Assembly (NCBI GenBank): GCA_020047835.1
Contig: JAIFNJ010000181.1
Location: 1 to 11,648 of the forward strand
Length of the DNA: 11,648 bases
Source: Bacteroidota bacterium
Lineage (GTDB): Bacteria > Bacteroidota > Bacteroidia > Bacteroidales > SZUA-534
Reading direction: 5' to 3'
The notes below the pieces were generated by a model. That model was given only the letters and a program-made list of their open reading frames with translations, did no database searches and was not told the DNA's origin. The position numbers and the translations under genes were made by a program. Shown piece by piece: positions 6,929-11,648 of this stretch. Position 1 is the first letter of the stretch. Every line of letters starts with the position of its first letter.

Positions 6929-8332
6929 ATGAACCACTTTATCCTTTTTGCTTTGATTCTTTTTGCTGTTGGCATTCCAATGACTTATTTGTTTGCACGG
7001 TTATTTTTTAAAAACTCGTTCTTTACTACCCTTGTCATGATGCTAGGGGTATCCTATTCATTTATCATTTATCTGGCTTATTTTTCTGGAAATAAAGGAA
7101 TAATCCATGTGCTTTGGGGTTTCCCAGTTGCCATGTTATTTATTGTAGGGTCTTATTATTACATGAAAATAAAAATTCGCAACCCCTTATTGGGCTTGGT
7201 TGAAAACATCCGATTGTTAGGCGAAGGAAAGTTGGACCAAAAAGTACCTGAAGAACTGCTATCGGTAAACAATGAATTGGGTGTAATGGCCAATGCTACA
7301 AAAAATACCCTTGATAAATTGAATGAAGTAATCAGGGAATTAACGGAAGCGGTAGCATCGATCAACCAAGCGGGAAAAGAATTGAGCAATGGTTCGCAGA
7401 ATTTGGCACAGGGAGCTAACGAGCAAGCAGCATCGTTGGAAGAAGTATCATCAACGTTAGAACAGATTTCGGCCAACGTAAAAAACAATGCCGACAATGC
7501 CCGGCAAACGGAAGCCATTTCGAAAAAAGCCGCTGGAGGAATTACCGAAGTAGCACAAAGTTCGACCGAATCGTTAACGGCCAACCGCACCATTGCTGAA
7601 AAGATTAAAGTGATAAACGATATTGCCTTACAGACTAATATATTGGCCTTAAACGCTGCAGTGGAAGCAGCCCGGGCCGGTGATCACGGAAAGGGTTTTG
7701 CCGTGGTGGCTGCTGAGGTGCGCAAACTGGCTGAAAACAGTAAAGTAGCCGCCGATGAAATTGTTGCCTTGGCCAGTCAGAGTTTTAATCTGGCAGATGG
7801 CTCCGAAAAGAAGTTAGCCGAAACGTTACCTAATATCGAAAAAACATCGAAACTGGTTCAGGAAATTGTGGCGGCCAGTGCCGAGCAATCGAATGGAGTG
7901 GATCAAGTGAATCAAGCCGTTCAGCAGTTGAATAACGTAACTCAGCGCAATGCCGCTTCCAGCGAGGAGTTTGCAGCCAGTTCAGAAGAGTTATCCGCCC
8001 AAGCCCAAAATTTGCAGGATAATCTTACCTTTTTTAGTTTAAAAGGTTCAACCAAACAATTCCACAAACCAACCTCCACGGCGAAACAAAGTGCAGCTGA
8101 AACTAAACCGAGACAGACCCCTGCTTATAAAATCCCGGTGAGCAAACCCACAAGTTTTGAAAAGCCCCTAATGCAAATCAAACCGAAACCTGTGGTAAGC
8201 AAAGCAAAAACTACCACCCCGGAACCGGTTAAACCTGCAGTGGTTTCAAAACCAAAGCCATCAGCCAAAATGGGTAAAGGGGTGAATATTGTCATGTCGC
8301 ACGAAAGCGATGATGGATTTGAAAGCTTTTAA
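6929..8332 (+). CDS. Methyl-accepting chemotaxis protein with minimal periplasmic part and CheR-tether-like C-terminus
   Basis: A 467-residue chemoreceptor. Three predicted membrane helices (about 4-24, 33-52, 58-79) are joined by short loops, so there is no real periplasmic sensor domain. A HAMP domain follows (about 82-135; NPLLGLVENIRLLGEG and NNELGVM). The cytoplasmic hairpin has its highly conserved tip at about 225-279 (INDIALQTNILALNAAVEAA, then the GKGFAVVAAEVRKLAENS block). Consensus methylation motifs appear at Glu171-Glu172, Glu319-Gln320, Glu346-Glu347 and Glu353-Glu354. Residues about 372-450 form a flexible Pro/Lys/Thr/Ser-rich linker. The chain ends in GFESF, which fits the aromatic-x-x-aromatic form of the NWETF-type pentapeptide that tethers CheR or CheB. 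It should couple to CheA/CheW, which are not in this window. It may sense membrane state, redox or a partner protein. Confidence 0.93.
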   Translation: MNHFILFALILFAVGIPMTYLFARLFFKNSFFTTLVMMLGVSYSFIIYLAYFSGNKGIIHVLWGFPVAMLFIVGSYYYMKIKIRNPLLGLVENIRLLGEGKLDQKVPEELLSVNNELGVMANATKNTLDKLNEVIRELTEAVASINQAGKELSNGSQNLAQGANEQAASLEEVSSTLEQISANVKNNADNARQTEAISKKAAGGITEVAQSSTESLTANRTIAEKIKVINDIALQTNILALNAAVEAARAGDHGKGFAVVAAEVRKLAENSKVAADEIVALASQSFNLADGSEKKLAETLPNIEKTSKLVQEIVAASAEQSNGVDQVNQAVQQLNNVTQRNAASSEEFAASSEELSAQAQNLQDNLTFFSLKGSTKQFHKPTSTAKQSAAETKPRQTPAYKIPVSKPTSFEKPLMQIKPKPVVSKAKTTTPEPVKPAVVSKPKPSAKMGKGVNIVMSHESDDGFESF

Positions 8333-8344
8333 TTTGCATATAGG

Positions 8345-8378
8345 AAACCCATCCAATTAAATTTGGTTGGGTTTTTTT
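8345..8378 (+). terminator. Intrinsic terminator of the chemoreceptor gene
   Basis: AAACCCATCCAA (8345-8356) pairs with TTGGTTGGGTTT (8363-8374) with one T:T mismatch around a 6-nt loop. The 3' arm runs into a tract of seven T (8372-8378). It begins 13 nt past the chemoreceptor stop, so the ComM gene downstream should need its own promoter. Confidence 0.85.
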
Positions 8379-8416
8379 GTGAAATTAATTCTCACTTTAA
8401 ATTGTTGCACAATAAC

Positions 8417-8426
8417 TGTAGCTACA
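8417..8426. repeat. 10-bp perfect palindrome TGTAGCTACA upstream of comM
   Basis: The decamer is fully self-complementary. It lies 12 nt upstream of the perfect TAAATTTG -7 element, overlapping where a -33 element would be expected, and no TTG is found at the usual distance. This fits an operator or activator site, but a single palindrome of this length can occur by chance. Confidence 0.3.
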
Positions 8427-8438
8427 AATTAATTTTAT

Positions 8439-8446
8439 TAAATTTG
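8439..8446 (+). promoter_or_regulatory. Candidate -7 element of comM promoter
   Basis: TAAATTTG is an exact match to TAnnTTTG. It predicts a start near 8453 and a leader of about 45 nt. No convincing -33 TTG lies 18-21 nt upstream, so the promoter may be weak or activator-dependent. Confidence 0.42.
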
Positions 8447-8497
8447 GCAACGACCTTATCCGTACAATAAGAATAACTCCGGAATAATATAAAATTA

Positions 8498-10036
8498 ATG
8501 TTAGTAAAAACCTACGGAAGCGCTGTTTTTGGAATCAACGCCACAACCATAACTGTTGAAGTGAATATTTCCACCGGTATTGCCTTTCATCTGGTTGGGC
8601 TGCCCGACAGCGCCGTGAAAGAGAGCCAGCAACGGATTAATGCCGCACTTAAAAATAACGGTATTGAATTGCCGGGCAAAAAAATCGTCATCAACATGGC
8701 GCCCGCCGACATACGCAAAGAGGGTTCTGCTTATGATCTTACCTTAGCTGTGGGCATGATGGCGGCTTCAGGTCTGGTTTTATCGGAAGAGCTGGAAAAA
8801 TATATCATCATGGGCGAACTTTCGCTCGACGGAAGCCTTAATCCCATAAAAGGAGTGTTGCCCATTGCCATAAAAGCACGCGAGGAGGGTTTTATCGGAT
8901 TTATCCTTCCAAAACAAAACGCGCGCGAAGCAGCCGTGGTAAATAATCTCGATGTAATTGGCGTTGAAAACATTACCCAGGTGGTTGATTTCCTGAATGG
9001 GAAATTGAGCATTGAACCTACCGTGGTAAATACCCGGGAAGAATTTTATGCAGGTATTGAAAGCTATGAAACCGACTTTTCCGATGTCAGGGGACAAGAG
9101 AATGTAAAAAGGGCCATGGAAATTGCCGCTGCCGGTGGACATAACATCATAATGATTGGGCCTCCGGGTGCCGGCAAAACCATGCTGGCCAAGCGGATAC
9201 CTTCCATCCTGCCACCCTTTACGTTGCAAGAAGCCTTGGAAACTACTAAAATTCATTCCGTAGCCGGAAAAATTGACAACCATACCGCTTTGATGACCAC
9301 CCGACCATTTCGAAGCCCTCATCACACGATTTCGGACGTAGCACTCGTCGGAGGTGGTACTTATCCCCAGCCCGGTGAAATTTCATTGGCTCATAACGGA
9401 GTACTTTTTTTAGATGAATTGCCAGAGTTTCAGCGCACGGTGTTGGAAGTGATGCGTCAACCGCTCGAAGATAGGGTGATTACCATTTCACGAGCAAAAT
9501 TCTCGGTGGAGTATCCGGCCAGTTTTATGTTGGTAGCCAGCATGAACCCTTGTCCCTGCGGGTATTACAACCATCCGGAAAAGGATTGTGTTTGTTCACC
9601 GGGGATCCGGCAAAAGTATTTGAATAAAATATCAGGTCCCTTGCTCGACCGGATTGACATTCACATTGAAGTGGTTCCGGTACCGTTTGAAAAGCTTTCG
9701 GGAAAAGAGGCGTTGGAAAGCAGTCATGCCATACGGGAACGGGTAGCTAAAGCCCGGGAAACGCAAATGGAGCGATTTAAAGATATTACAGGAATTCACA
9801 ACAATGCACAAATGAGCACCCGGCTTATCCGTAAGTATTGCCAGTTGGATGCCACCGGTTCGCAATTGATAAAAACGGCCATGGAAAAAGTGGGTCTTTC
9901 GGCACGGGCATACGACCGGATTCTGAAAGTTTCGCGCACCATTGCCGATTTAGAAGGAAGTGAAACCATACTTCCGCACCATTTAGCCGAGGCCATTCAA
10001 TATAGGAGCTTGGACCGCGATAACTGGGGCAGCTGA
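8498..10036 (+). CDS. comM: YifB/ComM-family Mg-chelatase-like AAA+ ATPase
   Basis: A 512-residue cytoplasmic ATPase of full family length. The N-terminal domain (about 1-180) has the family motifs VGLPDSAVKESQQRI and PADIRKEGSAYDL. The AAA+ module has Walker A GPPGAGKT at 221-228, Walker B VLFLDE at 302-307, sensor-1 Asn350, and the arginine-bearing segment LLDRIDIHIEV from 382. Cysteines 352, 354, 364 and 366 form a CPC...CVC cluster seen in many non-proteobacterial members, probably a metal site. The C-terminal helical domain contains LSARAYDRILKVSRTIADLE. ComM is a hexameric helicase that promotes branch migration during natural transformation in some bacteria; whether this organism is transformable is not known. 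The gene sits alone after a terminator, with its own candidate promoter. No defects were seen. Confidence 0.95.
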   Translation: MLVKTYGSAVFGINATTITVEVNISTGIAFHLVGLPDSAVKESQQRINAALKNNGIELPGKKIVINMAPADIRKEGSAYDLTLAVGMMAASGLVLSEELEKYIIMGELSLDGSLNPIKGVLPIAIKAREEGFIGFILPKQNAREAAVVNNLDVIGVENITQVVDFLNGKLSIEPTVVNTREEFYAGIESYETDFSDVRGQENVKRAMEIAAAGGHNIIMIGPPGAGKTMLAKRIPSILPPFTLQEALETTKIHSVAGKIDNHTALMTTRPFRSPHHTISDVALVGGGTYPQPGEISLAHNGVLFLDELPEFQRTVLEVMRQPLEDRVITISRAKFSVEYPASFMLVASMNPCPCGYYNHPEKDCVCSPGIRQKYLNKISGPLLDRIDIHIEVVPVPFEKLSGKEALESSHAIRERVAKARETQMERFKDITGIHNNAQMSTRLIRKYCQLDATGSQLIKTAMEKVGLSARAYDRILKVSRTIADLEGSETILPHHLAEAIQYRSLDRDNWGS

Positions 10037-10129
10037 TTCGAAGTAAGCATCAGTGTTTTTTTTAAAATGCTTGTTTGATTACTACTAATATAAATTGATG
10101 GCAATAACATAAATAGTGATGAGTGGGAT

Positions 10130-10158
10130 TTGCAAATACTGGGTATTTCCTATTTTTA
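10130..10158 (+). promoter_or_regulatory. Candidate promoter of the PorV-like/PorU2 operon
   Basis: TTG at 10130-10132 is followed after 18 nt by TATTTTTA at 10151-10158, seven of eight matches to TAnnTTTG. Transcription would begin near 10164, just before the TTG start codon at 10178. This supports that start over the TTG at 10130, which lies inside the promoter itself. The leader would be short. Confidence 0.35.
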
Positions 10159-10177
10159 CTTTTTTAAAACGGACTCA

Positions 10178-11272
10178 TTGAAACTAAAAATTACCATATT
10201 CCTGCTTTTAATTCAATTCAGCACGGTCAGCAATTGGGTTGTTGCGAAAACAGCACCCAAGTATTCGAATGAATTTTTAAGTATTGGAGTTGGAGCCCGA
10301 GCATTTGCCATGTCAAATGCTACGGTTGCTTCTGCGTCAGGGGTAACATCCGTTTACTGGAATCCTGCAGCATTGGTTACTTTAAACAAATCAATAAATT
10401 TGGGGTTGATGCACTCCGAATATTTTGCCGGGCTATCGCAATACGATTTTGGCGCTATTGCCTTTAAACCGGATGAAAACTCAAGTTTTGGCATTTCCTT
10501 GATTCGTTTTGGTGTTGACAACATACCAAACACGCTGGCTTTGATTGATAACGATGGAAATATTCGGTTCGATCGCATTCAGTCGTTTTCGGTGGCCGAC
10601 TATGCGGTAACTTTTACGTATGCCCGCCGATTGGCTATTAAGGGGTTGAGCGTGGGTGGTAATGCCAAAATAATCCGACGCATAGGAGGCGATTTTGCCA
10701 GTGCCTGGGGTTTTGGTATTGATTTGGCGGCTCATTACCAAGTTGATAAGTGGCAATTCGGTGTTATGGCCCGTGACATAACCACCACAATAAACTCCTG
10801 GACTTTTTATACCGACAATCTGGAAGAGGTTTTCAAAATGACCGGAAATGTTATTCCAACCAGCAGCACAGAAATAACTTTACCCCGTTTTATATTCGGT
10901 GCAGCCAGAACTTTCAATTTTGGGAAAAAATGGGGAGCATTAGCAGAAGTTAATTTAGATCTTACTACTGATGGCAAACGGAATGTATTGCTGAAAGGCG
11001 ACCCGTTTAGTATCGATCCTCATTTAGGGGTGGAATTTCATTACCAGAAACTGATTTTTTTACGGGCTGGCATTGGCAACATTCAGCAGGAATATGAAGG
11101 GGGAAAGCATTATACCATGCAACCAAATATGGGAATCGGCATCAGTTACCGGGGAGTAACGGTTGATTATGCACTAACCGATTTGGGAAATCTTTCGGCG
11201 GCTGGCTATTCCCATGTTTTCAGCCTTACTTATAGTTTCGATAATTCAAAAGGAAACCGGCCTAAGCTTTAA
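10178..11272 (+). CDS. PorV/PorQ-family outer-membrane protein (type IX secretion associated)
   Basis: A predicted beta-barrel of 364 residues. With TTG 10178 as start, residues 1-23 form a normal Sec signal (MKLKITIFLLLIQF, cleavage after VVA). The frame opens earlier, at TTG 10130, but that would put 16 aromatic-rich residues before the signal. The mature N-terminus carries the family block YSNEFLSIGVGARAFAMSNA and VYWNPAAL (about 29-66), near identical in form to PorV/PorQ-family proteins. Alternating hydrophobic strands and glycine-rich turns follow to the end (VTVDYALTDLG, HVFSLTYSF). PorV is the shuttle and sortase partner that hands T9SS cargo to PorU. This protein is a paralogue-type member rather than clear PorV itself. 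It lies 4 nt before the PorU2-like gene, which supports a joint role at the cell surface. Confidence 0.85.
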   Translation: MKLKITIFLLLIQFSTVSNWVVAKTAPKYSNEFLSIGVGARAFAMSNATVASASGVTSVYWNPAALVTLNKSINLGLMHSEYFAGLSQYDFGAIAFKPDENSSFGISLIRFGVDNIPNTLALIDNDGNIRFDRIQSFSVADYAVTFTYARRLAIKGLSVGGNAKIIRRIGGDFASAWGFGIDLAAHYQVDKWQFGVMARDITTTINSWTFYTDNLEEVFKMTGNVIPTSSTEITLPRFIFGAARTFNFGKKWGALAEVNLDLTTDGKRNVLLKGDPFSIDPHLGVEFHYQKLIFLRAGIGNIQQEYEGGKHYTMQPNMGIGISYRGVTVDYALTDLGNLSAAGYSHVFSLTYSFDNSKGNRPKL

Positions 11273-11276
11273 ACGT

Positions 11277-11648
11277 ATGCAACCAACCAAAACTATACTA
11301 ATCAAAGGAATTCTCGGTGTTTTGCTTTATTTCACTACGAGTAATTCAATGGCTCAAAACTTTGGCAACGAATGGATTGTTATGAATCAGACCTACTATC
11401 GGTTCAGCATTCCAACAACGGGCATTTATCATATTACCCTTCAGCAATTGCAGCAAGCGGGTGTTCCAGTAAACAACAATAACCCGCAAAACATTCAACT
11501 TTTTTATAATGGACAGGAAATACCTTGTTACATAAAAGGTGAAAGTACCGGATTGCTTGAATATATTGAGTTTTATGCGCAAAAAAACACCGGTTGGTTT
11601 GATGTCGAGATATACGATAAACCGGAAAACCAGACCAATCCTTATTAT
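11277..11648 (+). CDS. porU2: PorU2-like type IX secretion sortase, N-terminal fragment (3' end outside window)
   Basis: The frame opens at ATG 11277, 4 nt after the PorV-like stop, and remains open to the window edge (124 residues). Residues 1-26 form a Sec signal ending SMA, followed by QNFGNEW. The next part matches the N-terminal region of PorU2-type proteins: NEWIVMNQTYYRFSI, TGIYHITLQQLQQAGVPV, IQLFYNGQEIPCYI, then YIEFYAQKNTGWFD and QTNPYY. PorU-type proteins are gingipain-like C25 cysteine peptidases that remove the C-terminal signal from T9SS cargo and attach it to the surface. The catalytic His-Cys domain would lie downstream, so activity cannot be judged here. PorU proper is the alternative, but the NEW...NQTYY and NGQEIP pattern favours PorU2. 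Confidence 0.78.
   Translation, partial: MQPTKTILIKGILGVLLYFTTSNSMAQNFGNEWIVMNQTYYRFSIPTTGIYHITLQQLQQAGVPVNNNNPQNIQLFYNGQEIPCYIKGESTGLLEYIEFYAQKNTGWFDVEIYDKPENQTNPYY

Noticed and set aside
8780..9325. 181-codon minus-strand frame inside comM
   Set aside because: It is antisense to the conserved AAA+ coding sequence including Walker A; no motif or start context supports it.
9551..9598. Four-cysteine CPC...CVC cluster in ComM as a novel feature
   Set aside because: I recall the same pattern in many bacterial YifB/ComM proteins outside the enterobacteria, so it is normal for the family.
10045..10072. AAGCAT...ATGCTT hairpin after comM as a terminator
   Set aside because: The stem is 6 bp with a 16-nt loop, and the T tract lies inside the loop rather than after the stem. 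Not a convincing intrinsic terminator.

Overview
The window looks like chromosome of a free-living, AT-rich member of the phylum Bacteroidota. Three things point there. There is a type IX secretion (T9SS) pair: a PorV/PorQ-family barrel followed by the start of a PorU2-like sortase. There is a Lnb/DUF4105-type C-terminus at the left edge. There are also promoter-like elements of the Bacteroidota form (TTG, about 18-20 nt, then TAnnTTTG), while Shine-Dalgarno sites are not conspicuous. Genus cannot be read from this. No tRNA, rRNA, CRISPR array, insertion sequence or phage gene was seen, and no intergenic gap exceeds about 210 bases.

Layout. Left edge (2-247, +): C-terminal 81 residues of a DUF4105/Lnb-like membrane protein. 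342-3615 (-): a two-gene operon whose first gene is a membrane sensor (periplasmic domain, HAMP, GAF, coiled coil, PAS, no recognisable output domain), followed 10 nt later by a sugar-type solute-binding lipoprotein. 3783-4388 (+): an unrecognised lipoprotein, divergent from that operon. 4463-5851 (-): Xaa-Pro aminopeptidase (PepP type) with a clear terminator and a good candidate promoter. 6060-6854 (+): alpha/beta hydrolase. 6929-8332 (+): methyl-accepting chemotaxis protein with three membrane segments, almost no periplasmic domain, and a CheR-tether-like C-terminal tail, followed by a strong terminator. 8498-10036 (+): ComM/YifB AAA+ ATPase. 10178-11648 (+): PorV/PorQ-like outer-membrane protein and PorU2-like protein, 4 nt apart, the latter cut by the window end.

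How the parts may work together. The binding lipoprotein and the sensor lacking an output domain look like a ligand-detection unit rather than a transporter, because no permease or ATPase genes accompany them. The nearby chemoreceptor lacks its own periplasmic sensor, but any link between the two is speculation. The PorV-like/PorU2 pair fits a T9SS cargo-maturation or surface-attachment module. Pepsin-like or antiviral systems are not seen; the most unusual content is the sensor/solute-binding operon and the orphan lipoprotein facing it across a shared control region that carries a clean inverted repeat.
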